Assembly: GCA_034406715.1 (NCBI GenBank)
Contig: CP137871.1
Coordinates: 62,001-126,000, forward strand
Direction: 5' to 3'
Length of the DNA stretch: 64,000 bases
Source: Rhodotorula mucilaginosa
Lineage: Eukaryota; Basidiomycota; Microbotryomycetes; Sporidiobolales; Sporidiobolaceae
Part shown: in pieces, positions 22,755 to 34,482 of the stretch
How the letters are laid out: the number at the start of each line of letters is the position of its first letter
Numbering within the stretch: position 1 is the first letter of the stretch
The notes under the pieces: generated by a model
The model's database searches: none
What the model was told of the DNA's origin: nothing
What the model saw: the letters and a program-made list of their open reading frames with translations, nothing else
Translations under genes and position numbers: made by a program

Positions 22755-24008
22755 TCACGCCTTGACCATGTCCTGCAGCTCTCCGCTCTCCTGCATCTCC
22801 TTGACGACGTCGAGGCCGCCGACAAACTCGCCCTTGATGATCAGTTGCGGGAACGTCGGCCACTCGTTCACTTCCTTCAACTCTGCGTGCGCATCAATCG
22901 ATCACAACTCGCCAAAAAGTCAGTTGCTTGCTTGCTTCTTCTCCTTTGATTTGAAAGATGGCAATAGACAGGGGATCAAGAGGAGAGGAAAGAGGGAAGG
23001 AAGGAAAGGAAGAACGCACTTTGTCGGACGCCTTCGTCTTGGAGGATGTCGAACGTGGTATAGTCGATCCCTTCACTCTCGAGGATCCCGACAATCTTTT
23101 GAGAGAAGCCGCATCTGCAAGGTGCGTGTGGTTTGGCCGCGAGGTCAGTTCCGAACCGGCGGGAGAATCAAATGATCGAGATATGCGAGCGGGGAGAGGA
23201 GCAGCCAACAAGTGCATGCGCGAAAGGAGAGAACGAAAAGGGGGGGTGGGGGGGACTGACCTTGGAGTGTCGCGGTCTCCCTTCATGAACAAGACGACAT
23301 CCGATTGCTTCATCAACTCCTGACACCTCTGCGCCAACTCTTCCTCGCTCTCCTCCTCCTCCTCTTCCTCCCCTTCCTCCCCTTCCTCCCCTGCTTGCCC
23401 TGATACACCGGAGCCAGAGCCGGGTTGGTAGACCGTGTTGGCTGCGAGGGGTTGCTGCGACGACGAGGCGAGGGTGGGAGGTTTCTTTGAGGCGTGCGAT
23501 TTCAGAGCGGCCGAGAGGACGGCGGGTTGGGCGCCGGACAGGCGGGTCAGGAGGGTGTGGCCCTGTGTTTTGCGTCAATATGAGAAAGTTGCGGAGGGAT
23601 GGGAAAGGTCAGCCAAATCACTCGCGAGCCAGATCGCAACTCGTCGTGAGCAGAGCGCGCGCAAGGAACTTCCGAGAGGAGAGACTGACCCTGAGGAGGA
23701 TGAAGTACGGGACTGCGTCGACTTCAAAGGACTCGGAGATGTCTGGCAAGGCCTCTGCCTCGATCTGTCCTCATGATGCCATCATCATCAGTCAGCCGAG
23801 TAGTTGATGCACCCTGACACACGCCACGCACCGAGAGGAAGAGGACGTCGGGTGATCTATTGGCGAGCTCGTGCGTGACTGCGTCCATGGTCTTGCAGGG
23901 CTCTGCCCAGTCTGCGCGAAAGTACAGGACCGAGACGCGGTTCAGGTCGGCCGAGAGTTGGGCCTGCAGGTCGGCGGGCGACTCGACCCGGTGGTAGTTG
24001 CTGGCCAT
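22755..24008 (-). CDS. GRX4: Monothiol glutaredoxin with thioredoxin-like domain (Grx3/Grx4)
   Basis: The ATG at 24008 ([15 protein letters not shown]) begins a thioredoxin-like domain with [20 protein letters not shown]. An acidic linker (runs of Glu from about 23340 to 23390) leads to the glutaredoxin domain, [20 protein letters not shown]. Across an intron comes [20 protein letters not shown], holding the CGFS site that ligates a 2Fe-2S cluster with glutathione. The end is [20 protein letters not shown] and then MVKA. In fungi this protein delivers iron-sulfur clusters and controls iron-responsive regulators. All key residues are present. It is divergent from the GST gene across 347 bp. 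Confidence 0.93.
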
Positions 24009-24355
24009 CCCTTTTCTGTTGTTCTCGACGTTTGGATAAAAGCTGCGTGTATGAGAGCGAGAGAGAGAGAGACGCGGTGTGTGTGGCGGAAAGGCGAAGA
24101 GAAGGCCGACTAAACGCGAAACAGACGCTCCTGCCTTCAACCACCGCTATAACGCTCTCCAGGGTTACTATACTCTTTACAGAGAACACGCAACGACGTA
24201 CGCTCGAAGGAACCGGATCTCCTCCTCCGCATGTGACTCTGCCGAACCTTGTTTCCCCTTTTGCTGCTGTGACTTGACTCGCTCTGCTTCCTCTGCTTCA
24301 GCCCAGCCAGTCGGCCTTGCTTCTCTTCCCCTTCCCCTTCAGAAAGCGGTGACCC
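24009..24355. promoter_or_regulatory. Divergent promoter region GRX4 / GST
   Basis: This 347-bp gap lies between two ATGs facing away from each other. It contains a GA/CT-rich tract near 24057-24072. Both genes act in thiol metabolism, so shared control is possible, but no operator was identified. Confidence 0.4.
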
Positions 24356-25612
24356 ATGTCGAACCCCAACGCACCCACCGTCGCTCGCACCGCCGCCCCT
24401 CCCGAACTCTCCACGCCCGGCTTGGTCCTCCTGTACGGCTCGACCCCCAACGGCTGGAAGTGCACCTACGCGCTCGAGATCCTCAAGCAAGCCGGAGTCA
24501 TCCAGGGGTACACGGTCTGCGAAGTGTACCTCCAGAATGGCGAACAGTTTCAGCCTTGGTTCCGTCAGATCAACCCCAACTGCGAGTGTACTCTCTCGAG
24601 TCGAGTCTCTGCCTTCCTTGCTTGCTTGCTCGCTTTTCTGACTCGAAACGTGCGCACCTTGACACAGCCAAGATGCCCGCTCTGATCGACAATCGTCCCA
24701 ACGGTCAACCCCCCATCCATGTGTGGGAATCGGCGAGCATCCTCCGCTACCTCGAAAAGACGTACGACTCGCGCCATCTGCTCGGGTTTGAGGATCCCGA
24801 CCTCGATACGCAGATGAACAACTGGATCTTTTGGGTGTGCGTTCTGGTTCACCGGCTGGTGTTCGTTCTGACCCCTTTCCGGATCTTTCTCGAAATGCTG
24901 ATTTTTCGTCGGATACCGATCCAGGCAAGGCTCGCTCGGACCCATGCAGGTAGGCCACCGAGGGAGACCCCCAACATGATCCAAAGGCTAGATGATCGCC
25001 AACAATTTCTTCTGACTGTGCAGGGCCAGTTGAACCACTTTTACCGCTACGCCGAAACCAAGATCCCCCTCGCCGAGAAGAGGTGCCTGTCCCTCCCTCT
25101 ACACCTCCAGCTCCCACTCAGGCTAACTCCATTACGTTTGTGCCTATGCGCGCGCGCACGCGCGCGAGTAGGTACCGCGACGAGGTTGAGCGGTTGTACA
25201 AAGTGCTGGATTCGCACCTCGAAGGGCGCGAGTACCTCGTCGGGGACAAGCTCAGTTACGCAGACATCACGGCTCAGCCTTGGTATGCCCCTTCTCTTCT
25301 TCCGTGCAAAGTGACCGCTCAGAGCTTCCCAGAGAGAAAGCCGCAAAGCTAACTCAAAAGTGGCGATGCGACAGGATCCGCTGCCACTTCTGGGCCGGCG
25401 TCCCCCTCTCTCCTTCCACCTACCCACACCTCCAGCAATGGCACGACCGGATCGAGCACTTGCCCGTCATCCTTGACGCACTCAAAGTCCCGAGTCAGGA
25501 TTTGGTCACCCGGATCAAGAACGACCCGGAGTTGGAGGCGAGGATTACCAAGGCAATGGCGGAAAGGAGGGCGGTTGGCAAGAAGGACAGAGGGGAGAAT
25601 CAGGACCAGTAG
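24356..25612 (+). CDS. Glutathione S-transferase, Ure2/GTT-like
   Basis: The ATG at 24356 (MSNPNAPTVARTAAP) precedes a thioredoxin-fold N-terminal domain, GLVLLYGSTPNGWKCTYALE. After an intron the glutathione-binding segment reads MPALIDNRPNGQPPIHVWES followed by ASILRYLEKTYD. The C-terminal helical domain spans three exons: QLNHFYRYAETKIP, YRDEVERLYKVLDSHLEGRE plus YLVGDKLSYADITA, and HFWAGVPLSPSTYPHLQQWH. The tail is Lys/Arg-rich and stops at 25612. The family conjugates glutathione to electrophiles or reduces disulfides; substrate is unknown. The gene looks intact. Confidence 0.88.
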
Positions 25613-25914
25613 GCTTCGCTGAGCTTAGCATTGGTCAGTCGGTCAAGGAAGAGGAGGCAGAGACAGTGTGAGCATGAATTTGCAAATGCAGCTCGGAACC
25701 GATCTGATCCGAGGAAGAGGGAATCCGAGACTTGCAATTTCATGAAAGAAGACAGACGCAGAACAGTCCAAGGCGGAGGGGAAAAGAGAGAGAGAGGGGG
25801 GGGAGGGGGGGAGAGACAAGATTGAACTCCGGGACGAAAAAGAAGAAAAGGAAAGGAAGACTGTCAAAAGTGCGAGAGAGTGTCTGTGTGAGTGTTATCT
25901 TGTCTCAGGGATGT
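25613..25914. other. Intergenic, 302 bp
   Basis: This is the convergent gap between the GST gene and copy C. It holds purine-rich tracts (25785-25815) and no coding signal. Confidence 0.5.
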
Positions 25915-28490
25915 TTACCACGCTCCGTGACGGTTCGCTGCGCGAGTGGCCCAGCGACCCGGGTGGATGTGGTAGTAGCGACGAGCAATCCGGTCCGCAA
26001 TTTGCGGGTGGGGACCGAGCGCATTTCGCTCCGGCTGGTGCAGATGGTGAGGAGAATCCTGCATTGAGTGTGAGTCCTTCTCTGTTATTCCTTCACAACA
26101 GGTTACCAAGTCAGCCCTGCAAATCCCAGAGTCAAGACTTGTTTGGCAGAAGCTCGAGGCTGACCAGGAGGATGCGGGTCGTTGCCGCTTCCCTGCGTGG
26201 TGCACTTCAGTCAATGGCACTGTACCAGGCTACACTGCTTGTGCACCCACCAATAGAAGGGCATGCAACTCTGCTGCAGAGGTTGCAGCCGCCGCCAGCT
26301 CGTTGTAAGTCAAAAGAGCTGTGAGCATGGTGATGTGAAAAAGTTCAGCAGAGTTGGGTGGGGTAGACAGTCCTGGCCATAGAGGCCTCACCTGCTTTTG
26401 GAAACTCAATCTCCATAGTCCTGTTGATTTGCTTGGTGGCCTTGTTGGCAGCCGCCTGTAATTCAGCCGAGAGGTCGGGACTCATTGAACGCCCAGGTTT
26501 GGCCCTTTTGTTCTTGCTCTGTGATGTTATTGGGTGTCTCAAGTTGAGAAAAGACCATCTGTAATCTTGACCACATGAGACTTACCATCCCCTGCCATGT
26601 CTGCTCAAAGATATAGTCAAAGGTCCACTGCTTGCCCTGAAAACATCCGCCATGGCAGTCAGCTCAACAGGATAGCATCCTGACAGCACAAACAGCAACT
26701 GTAGTTGACAGAGCATACCAGAAGTACAGCAATTGCTCCACCAAAAACTTCATCAGAGTCTTTGTGCGAACCGGCCAGGTCATAAAGCTGGAGGCACTCT
26801 GCTTGGAAGCGCTGCTGCAGCACCTCTGCTAGCGCACCCTTCACCACCTGGTTGTTGCAAATTTGTTTGCGCCACATGCGCAATGGTGTGACCCAGACCT
26901 CAAGCATATTCTTGAGGGCCCACTCGAAATCTCCTTCGGGGAAGCCGTCCGAGCCCTTCAGGAGCAGCATCTCATCGAGACCAAGCTTGGCGTCATTTGC
27001 AGTTTTCCATGGCCTTGTAGTGTAGTACACAGTTGGCATTATGGACTGTATGTGGTGAGCAGGCGGTTGGCAGCGTGAGGAAGAAAGAGGACAGAGACCG
27101 TGGTCTACGCGACAAAAGCAAAGAGCGCGGCGGACAAGCCTCGGACCTTGTAACAGGAGGCTCGCACGCCGAGACCTGCGAGCACGGACACTAGAGTAAA
27201 GCGCAGCATAAGTTGGCTCTGGGCACATAGGCTTCATCTCTGCGAAACCGGACATTTCGCAGGTAATGTGGTGGGGTTGATATGCGACCGGCAGTTGTCG
27301 CACGAAGCTCCATTTTTTAGAGCAACCTGCACGGATCATTGGAAAGTCTCTCTGCACAGCGAGACTCTCGCTGGAGAATGGATAGAATGGATACCAATCA
27401 AAGCGCGGGAGCGAAGCGCGGGAGCCAATCTAAAGCAAAGCCAGGCAAAGAAGGACTCAATTTTCAAACCGAGACTTGGGTGAGGCGCAGAGACCGGACA
27501 TAGTCAGTCATTCATCAGTTCTTTGGGCGTTTGTTGGACCACTCGTGGTCTCCTATTATTACCGATCCAAAGTTGTGTGGGCTATGAGGAGAGTCCTCCC
27601 GATCTTCCTCGTATGTCCGTTTCCGGCCATGCGCTTCTTTGCGGTGAGAGTCCGGTTGGACGCTGTGATTGTCTGCGTGCACTGGGTCCCAATGCATGTG
27701 AGAAGGAGATCCAGTTTGGACAAGCAACAATCAAGACTTACAGTTCCCAAAGACGCACGGCGGAGGGGCCGAGGTTTCTGGCCGAGGCACAGGTGTAAAG
27801 GGTGCCATTGACTGAGGATCCGCGACGCCGACCGGGATGATCTGCTGCGGTACCTGGCCCGGCATGATACAGTACCCTTGAAGACCCCGCAGGGGATGCC
27901 AGATTCGGGGATCCCAACGTATAAAATGGTGTGCGGCTTCACGCATTCCGAAGTTGATGGACACAATCAGCACTTCTCCTCTTGGGAACATGCAGACATG
28001 GGAAACGGTGTACCTCTCCAACAGTCCGCTGCCCCAACCATGTTGTCTGCCTCGCAGATATACCAAAGCCCGCGGGCACACGAGTCCGCAAAGCTCCAAG
28101 CTATCAGGGAGGGCGACCACCCCTGTTTAGGGCGGAAGGAAGACGCTCAGCCAGAACTCCCTTGTCAAGTGGTCTTTCCCTACGCACCACAAAGTCTGTG
28201 ATAAACCTGAATGTAAAGACTGAAAGCTGCGTCGGGAGAAATGAAAAAGGAGGCCGTCATCATCTCGACAAATGTCGGAGGTTCCAACGTTCCTGCTCAC
28301 CAGCACCAGGAGGACTTGCTTTCTCACCCAAACATCAGTGTAATTGTTGGCATGAGCGCGCCTATTCAACTCCTTGCATCGTTTTTGCAGGCTGTGGAAG
28401 AAGCCGACCAGCCGCAGCGGCGTGCCTTCGTCTACGATGCAGGACTGAAAGGGTATTGACCAAAGGTCGATAGCCCAGTCGGTCACACGC
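25915..28490 (-). CDS. Copy C, diverged member of the unknown A/B family
   Basis: The start is uncertain; no convincing ATG was found upstream of the first exon near 28490. That exon reads LWSIPFQS and FFHSLQKRCKELNRRAHANN before a GT donor. It resembles the end of the A/B first exon (LWVRPFED, LHKLSERIADALRHN) in spacing and in intron position. Middle exons near 27040-26345 give MPTVYYTTRPWKTANDAKLG, LKNMLEVWVTPLRMWRKQIC and KNKRAKPGRSMSPD. The last exon ends in LGPHPQIADRIARRYYHIHP then GRWATRAAN and stops at 25915. That motif matches A and B at the conserved Leu-Gly, His-Pro, Ile-Ala, Arg-Ile-Ala, Tyr, Pro, Trp and Arg-Ala positions. Nucleotide similarity to A and B is low, so C is old. 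Intactness could not be judged. Confidence 0.4.
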
Positions 28491-29522
28491 TGAATGTTGC
28501 TCTGCAGGTGGAGGTCCGGAGACCGGGATCCAGGTCCGCGGACCTCCCGCTTTCTCGGCCGCGTGACTTGCGTGACTTGGTCTGCAGCTGGGACGGTGGG
28601 GGGGGGGGTGGCGTGTATCTAGCCAAGCTAAGACGGCATGACATTGAGTCAGGGTGGCAACATCAGAATGCGATCGGGCTCAAGCGTCACGCATCAGGTT
28701 CGCCTCATATCTCGGCGGATTTCATGCGATACGGTTGCACTCCCAAAACTGAAACCATATGTGGGCGCTGCTTAGCCGGCGAGTGCGCACGACTCGTCGA
28801 GTGTGCATGGAGTCGAGAGCTGAGCAAAATGGTCCCATCCTCTTCGGCGGTGGGAACGACATAGCAGGCGAAACCTTGGACTCGGCCGAAAGTTGGAGAG
28901 CAAAATACCCGTCTGAAGTCCCAGTGTAGTGTATTCGGGCGGGAAACAGCCCTTCCTTCAGCACCGGCACCACAAGCAAAGTCAGCTTGTCGCGGCGAAA
29001 GCTGGCAAGCGACAGGCCCGCTCGGCTCCGGCTCGGCGCGCGTCCTTTCTCGCGTGTACGCGGAGACGTAACGTCCGAATGATGGGGGGCTTAAGCGCAA
29101 CGGACAGCGTGCGGATTCCGATCCGAGCTGCGGGTATGAGAAGAAAATGCGAGGTCTTGAAGCGAGGCCGAGATGAAGCACCGAGCGTTGGCCTCGACAG
29201 TACGGCGGTGAGCTCAAGGGGCGCTCTGAGCATAGCATAAGGTCAAAGCCAGCGAAGGGTTACGGTAGCAGCTGCTTTGACGGCTCTGAAGCACCGGCGT
29301 GAGCGGGGAGAGAGCAAAGAGAGCAACTCGGCCGGGATCGCGGAACGGCCGCGGAGTTGCGCGGAGACGAGCGGCGGGCGAGCGATGAGAAAAATGACTC
29401 AATCGGGTTTCTCTCGCAAGTCCTTGCGTTCCGTCGCTTGAGTGTGCACAGCGAGGTGTTCGACAGGACCACGCACGATATCGGACCGGATCCGCTGGAT
29501 CAGATCCGCCCACTCCGGCGCC
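28491..29522. other. Intergenic, about 1 kb
   Basis: This stretch lies between copy C and ARG2. No conserved protein, RNA or terminal repeat was recognised. It presumably contains the ARG2 promoter. Confidence 0.4.
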
Positions 29523-31767
29523 ATGAGTAGCGTCCGCCTGCTCGCCGATACCGCAATCCGACACGCTCACACCGCGACTGCCGGCACCTCCCGGTCCAAA
29601 GCGACTCCGAGGACAAAGACTCCAGTCAGTACTCGGTAGAGCAGGGCCACCCCGGCACACAAAGCGAGCTGACGTGAGCCGAGATGCAGGTGCGATGGAT
29701 CAATACGGGCAAGAGAGTCCTCTCGGGCGAGGTCAGGAAACGGCAAGTCGAGATGGAGCGCCAGAGGGTGAGCCACGTTTGTCTTTGCCTCGATGCAGAA
29801 AGCCCGCCAACTGACGAAGGCGCCGACCCCCAACCCAGGACCTCATCATGAGCGTTCTCGAGGCGCAACCTTCGGCTCGCGACTCGCGGTTCTACCTCCG
29901 CAACTTTGACCCGGCCTCTCGCCCTTCCACTCTCGAATCTTCGACCCAGTCACAGCTCGCGGGCGGGGCGCAGAAGAGTCTCCGCCGGGAGAAGCGCTCA
30001 GACGTCGACGGACCGGCGTTCCCGCTCAGCGATCAAGAGACGCCGACGACGGCCTACTCGCGCGCGATCCCAACCGCCGCCGACCTCGATTCGGATCCGA
30101 GCGCCGCGGGCGCGGTACCGCCACCGGACCTCAAGGGCAAGACGGCGTTCGCGAGCGAACTCTTGTCCGCCCCGGCGAGCCGCCACACCGCTCTCGTCAA
30201 AGTCCAGGGACCCTTCTCGGACCGACAACTCGAGTCCATCGCAGAGGGTATGGTCTACCTGAAAAAGCTCGGTTTGGTGTCGATCATCGTCATGGACCAC
30301 GAGCACTGGACACGCGAGGAGGAACGGATCCGCAGGCTCAACTTGCCCGAAGAGGACGGCCGCGAGTTGATCGTCCGCCTGCGCGAGGAGATGAAGCGCG
30401 AGACAATCCGGTTCAGCGACATGCTCGAAGCGAAGGGCGGGGCGGCGCGACCTCTGCTCGAAGGGGTGTTGTGTGTCCACGGCGCCGCGTTCGAAGACAC
30501 GTTGGACCCGATCGCGTCGACGAGTGCGCGCCCGTACGAGAAGACGACCGAAGACTTGTTTGTCGACTCGTTGTCCGGGATCCGGAACGCCGTCCGAAGG
30601 GGCGAGATCCCCGTCATCCCCCCGATCGCGATCGACGCTTCGTGCTTCTCGCTCTGCGTCTCGGCGAACGACGCCGTCCGCGCGATCGCGCACGGGCTCG
30701 CCGACGCCGAGAGTTGGACCGGACTGCGGTACGAGGCCGATGCGCGGCTGGCGAACGACGTCGATTTGACCCCCGTGCGGTTGATGATCATCAACCGCGA
30801 AGGGGGTTTGCCGTCCCATGCGCGCGGCGGTGACCCGCACTTGTCGATCAACCTCGAGTCCGAGTTTGATTACATCAACAAGACCTTCATCTGGCACGAC
30901 ACGCACCCGACCGCGCTGTCGAACCTCGCCCTCGTGCGCGACTGCCTCTCTCACCTCCCTCGAACCGCCTCGGCCGTCCTGGTCTCGCACCGTTCTCCCC
31001 GCTCGTTGATCGCCAACCTCATCACGAACAAGCCCGCACACTCTCCGTCCTTGTCGCACGACTTGTTGCCGCGCCGCAACATGCAACACCAACCGACGAT
31101 CGTCCGGCGAGGGTTACCGATCCGAGTTCACCGCAACATGGACGGCATCGACGAGGACAAGATGACGTACTTGCTCGAGGAATCGTTCGGCAAGACGTTG
31201 GACCGGCAACCGTTCTACGACCGGTTGCGGAACGACCTCGATTTCTGCATCGTCGCGGGCGATTACCAAGCCTGCGCGATCGTCACCAACGAGGTCCGCC
31301 GCGACCCAACAACGGGCGCGCCGGCCTTGGACCCCGAAACGGGACTGGCCGAAGAACCGATCTCCTACCTCGACAAGTTTGCCGTCTTGCCCTCGTTGCA
31401 AGGCGACGGCACGGTCGATTTCCTCTGGGGCGCCTTGCGCGACGAATCGTGGGGACTCGGGTTACTCGACGCGTTGAACCCCAACGTGGGCGGGTTGGGC
31501 GGTCAAGGTATCCCGCGCGACTTGGTCTGGCGATCGAGGAGCAACAACCCCGTCAACAAGTGGTACCACGACAGGTCGACCGGGTTCTTCAAGATCCCGC
31601 CTCCACCCGGGGGAGCGGTCGGCTTTGCACTGTTTTGGTGCGAGGTCGAGGATCGGGCGAGCGAGTTTATGCGGGATGAGAAGGAAGGGAAAAAGATGAG
31701 GAGCGCCCCGGAAAAGTTGACCAAGTGGGCGCCGTGCATCGGCGCGATCCCGTCCTGCTGGGTGTAG
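29523..31767 (+). CDS. ARG2: Mitochondrial amino-acid acetyltransferase (N-acetylglutamate synthase)
   Basis: The first step of arginine synthesis: acetyl-CoA plus glutamate gives N-acetylglutamate. The ATG at 29523 starts a Ser/Thr/Arg-rich, acid-poor leader typical of mitochondrial import (MSSVRLLADTAIRHAHTATA). Two short introns (about 29622-29688 and 29768-29843) are removed before DLIMSVLEAQPSARDSRFYL. The rest is one exon. The amino-acid-kinase-like region includes HTALVKVQGPFSDRQLESIA and YLKKLGLVSIIVMDHEHWTR. The C-terminal acetyltransferase part has YLDKFAVLPSLQGDGTVDFL, WGLGLLDALNPNV and NPVNKWYHDRSTGFFKIP. The protein ends IGAIPSCWV. Length (about 700 residues) suits fungal Arg2. 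It is intact. Confidence 0.92.
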
Positions 31768-32211
31768 ACCGGTTCGGGGGAGGGGGTCGGGAACTAGCAT
31801 TTTGATTCGCATATTGCATCTTCATTTTCCGCATCTCGACGCAACGTATTCCTCGTCTACACTTTGGCGCGCGCCCGATGTTCTTCTTTTCCCAGCCTCC
31901 TGCTGGCATCTGGAAGGGAGGAACGACGACGCGATCCAGTGTAGTAAGGTTGTCTCTCTTGATCCAGTGCTGCCGCTGTCTTTTCTTCAGCCTCTTGAGG
32001 TTAGACCGGACGCAAGAAGGAGTTCTGCTTCTGCATTTCTCTAACTACCTTTTTGGCGCAATTATGTACACCCGTCCTCTCCCACCTTTCTATACCCTCA
32101 CAATTGACCCCCGGCTTGCATTCTGCGCTTCGAGCCTTCCTACGTCGCCGCCGAGCCGGACCAGGCTCCCGACTTGCACAAGAAGAAAGGACCGCGTGCC
32201 TCTCTCTCTCT
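31768..32211. other. Convergent intergenic region ARG2 / RPE1
   Basis: These 444 bp between two facing stop codons should hold both polyadenylation regions. T-rich tracts occur near 31880 and 31985. No gene was seen. Confidence 0.5.
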
Positions 32212-33296
32212 CTATGCCTTTGCGAGCTTCCTCGCCTCCTCGAGGGTCTGGTCCGCACCCCACGCGGTCCGGCTCTCGTCGACTTGGCGCTTGAAATCGG
32301 TAATGACCTCGGCGGGTTTCTCGGCTCCAAAGAGGGCCGTACCGGCGACGATGACGTTCGAGCCTGGCGTGTATTAGATAAGACATGCGTCAGTTTGTCT
32401 CTGAAGCCGCCTTTCTGAATCACGATGAAAAAGAGAGAGAGAGAGAGAGAGAGAGAAACTGAGGAGGAGGGTAACGCACCCGCCCGAGCGCAGCAGCCGA
32501 CCGTTCCGGGCCCGACTCCACCATCGACCTGAATATCCTTCTCAGGGAAGCGTTTCCTCAACTCGGCCACCTTGACAACACACTCGGGCATGAATTTCTG
32601 ACCTCCCTTTCCAGGGACGACCGTCATGACGAGGAGCATGTCGACTTTTTGGCCGAGCGAGTCGGAGATGGCGCTGGAGGGGGTCGAGGGGGAGATGGCG
32701 ACCGCGGAGCGCATGTTGTTGGCGTGGATGAGGTCGACCAAGTCCAAGGCCGAGTCTGTGGGCGCGGCCACGAACAATTGGACTCAGAACAACCGGTTCT
32801 CCTTTTGGAAGATTCGCCTCATGCCCTAAGCAGAGTGCGCACCTGGGTTGGAGAGAGCTTCGATGTGGAACGTGTAGCTCTTGCCTCCCGCTTCCGCCAC
32901 CGGCTTGACCCACTGTGTTTTTAACATCCAAGAGGTCAGCCGTCCTGATCGACACGAGAAAAAGAGACCGAGCACCGCACCTTTTCTGGATCCGAGACCA
33001 TCATGTGGCAGTCCATGAAGACGTTGTCTACGGTTTTGTGTACGCTGGCGAGCACGGGTGCGCCCATGGTGATGTTGGGGACAAAGTGACCGTCCATGAC
33101 ATCTGCAGTCGAGTGGCTCCACATGCGGGTCGTCAGTTCAGGTCCCCTTAAGCTCTCGGGGGCGGGCGTGGGACTGACCCATGTGTACCCATTGTGCGCC
33201 GCAGTGCATCATGCGCTTGATCTCGTTTCCGAGGTCGGCAAAGTTGCTGGCGAGGACCGAGGGCGAGACGATCGCTTGAGGAGGAGCAGGCGTCAT
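32212..33296 (-). CDS. RPE1: Ribulose-phosphate 3-epimerase
   Basis: This pentose-phosphate enzyme interconverts ribulose-5-phosphate and xylulose-5-phosphate in the cytosol. The ATG at 33296 gives [20 protein letters not shown]. Later exons read [20 protein letters not shown] and [15 protein letters not shown] with metal-binding His and Asp residues. Then come [28 protein letters not shown] and [13 protein letters not shown] with the second catalytic Asp. The last exon is [20 protein letters not shown] and the stop lies at 32212-32214. A run of GA dinucleotides sits in an intron at about 32431-32456. The TIM-barrel motifs are complete. It is divergent from the light-chain gene across about 200 bp. 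Confidence 0.93.
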
Positions 33297-33497
33297 TGTG
33301 GTGAAGTTCTGTTGAGAGCTGGTAGCAGGGGCGCTGGCTGAGGAGTACTGTAGTCGTCTAGATAGCTCTGTCTAGGCTATGCGTGTCAGTCGAGAGTGTA
33401 GAGAGGAGAACGAAGGCTGCACCGCCTCGCTCAGAGTCTCTCGTCTCGGTCGGCGAGTCTCGGCTCTCGACTCGACTGCACGCACCTCGACACTGCC

Positions 33498-34482
33498 ATG
33501 GTGAGCATGAGCACGCTCAACCAGTAACAACTGCAAGCTGACTCGTGCCCACCCAACCCAGGCCACACCCGACGCAGGTCAGTCTCTGCTATTTCGTTTG
33601 ACACGGCGCGTGCACTCGACTCACTCACTCAACACCCGCGCTCACAGACATCAAGGAAGCCTTTGCCCTCCACGACAAGCGCGGAAACGGCACTATCGCC
33701 TCGACTTCCCTCGGCGACGTCCTCCGCGCCCTCGGTCAGAACCCGACCCAGAAACAGGTTCAGGACTTGGTCAACAACGCGCCCCAAGAGAGCGAGTCCA
33801 CGCGCCTCTCTCTGTACTTCTTGCCGGCCGACTGACGAGGCATGCACCCGCAGTCGACTATGACACGTTTGTGAGCATCCTCAACCGACCGGGAGGGTAC
33901 GACCCCGCCGGCACAGTCGGTCAGTCCCCACTCTCCCTCTCCCTCGCATCCTATTTGCCAAAACTGACCAAACATCCCCCGCAGACGACTTTATCGCGGG
34001 CTTCCAAGTGTTTGACAAGGAAGGGAACGGCTACATCGGCCAGGGCGAGTTCCGCTACATCCTCACCACCCTCGGCGAACCCTTGTCCGACCACGAGGTC
34101 GACGAACTCCTCAAAGACGCAGAGATCACTCCGTACGTTTCCCTTCCCTCTCCCCGCTCTTGTCGAATCGAGCGCCTTTCTCTGCTGCGAGTCGATGCGA
34201 ATTCGAATCGAGAAGCGAGAGAAGGCAAAAAAAGGCGGCGGTGTGACTGATGGCCTCGTCCCCTTGCAGCGAGGGCAACCTCAACTATGTCGCGTTCGTG
34301 AACCGGATCACATCACAGGTTCGGCCTCGCTCTCCCCTGCGTTTCCCGCCTTTCGATTCCCTGTCCGGACAAGATCGGGGAAGAAGCCCTGTCTCTCCAC
34401 GCGTATACTGACCCTTTTCGTCTCTCGTGGCTGGTTCGACCGTGTTCCATCGTCTTCTTCTTTCTTCTTTCGTACACAGTGA
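33498..34482 (+). CDS. MLC1: Myosin essential light chain (Mlc1/Cdc4-like EF-hand protein)
   Basis: This small EF-hand protein would bind IQ motifs of myosin heavy chains in cytokinesis. Exons read MATPDADIKEAFALHDKRGN, then TIASTSLGDVLRALGQNPTQ, VDYDTFVSILNRPGGYDPAG, DDFIAGFQVFDKEGNGYIGQ, LTTLGEPLSDHEVDELLKDA and GNLNYVAFVNRITSQ. Canonical splice sites imply a first coding exon that is only the ATG (33498-33500), followed by a 16-nt exon (33562-33577). At the other end the last intron places the stop alone at the start of the final exon (34480-34482, after CAG). Only the third EF-hand-like loop (DKEGNGYIGQGE) keeps several acidic ligands, as usual for essential light chains. Confidence 0.88.

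Noticed and set aside
26345-27054. Separate gene between the exons of copy C
   Set aside because: Orientation and spacing fit middle exons of copy C, and no independent start context or family was found. It remains possible.
29442-29522. Upstream start for ARG2
   Set aside because: The extra codons would begin with GTG. The first ATG is at 29523 and gives a normal mitochondrial leader.
30000-31092. Long open frame antisense to ARG2
   Set aside because: It lies opposite a well-supported single-exon gene. Its Arg-rich, low-complexity composition is typical of GC-rich antisense frames.
32431-32456. GA dinucleotide run as a regulatory element
   Set aside because: It is a simple microsatellite inside an RPE1 intron. 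Similar short CT/GA runs occur at several other places.
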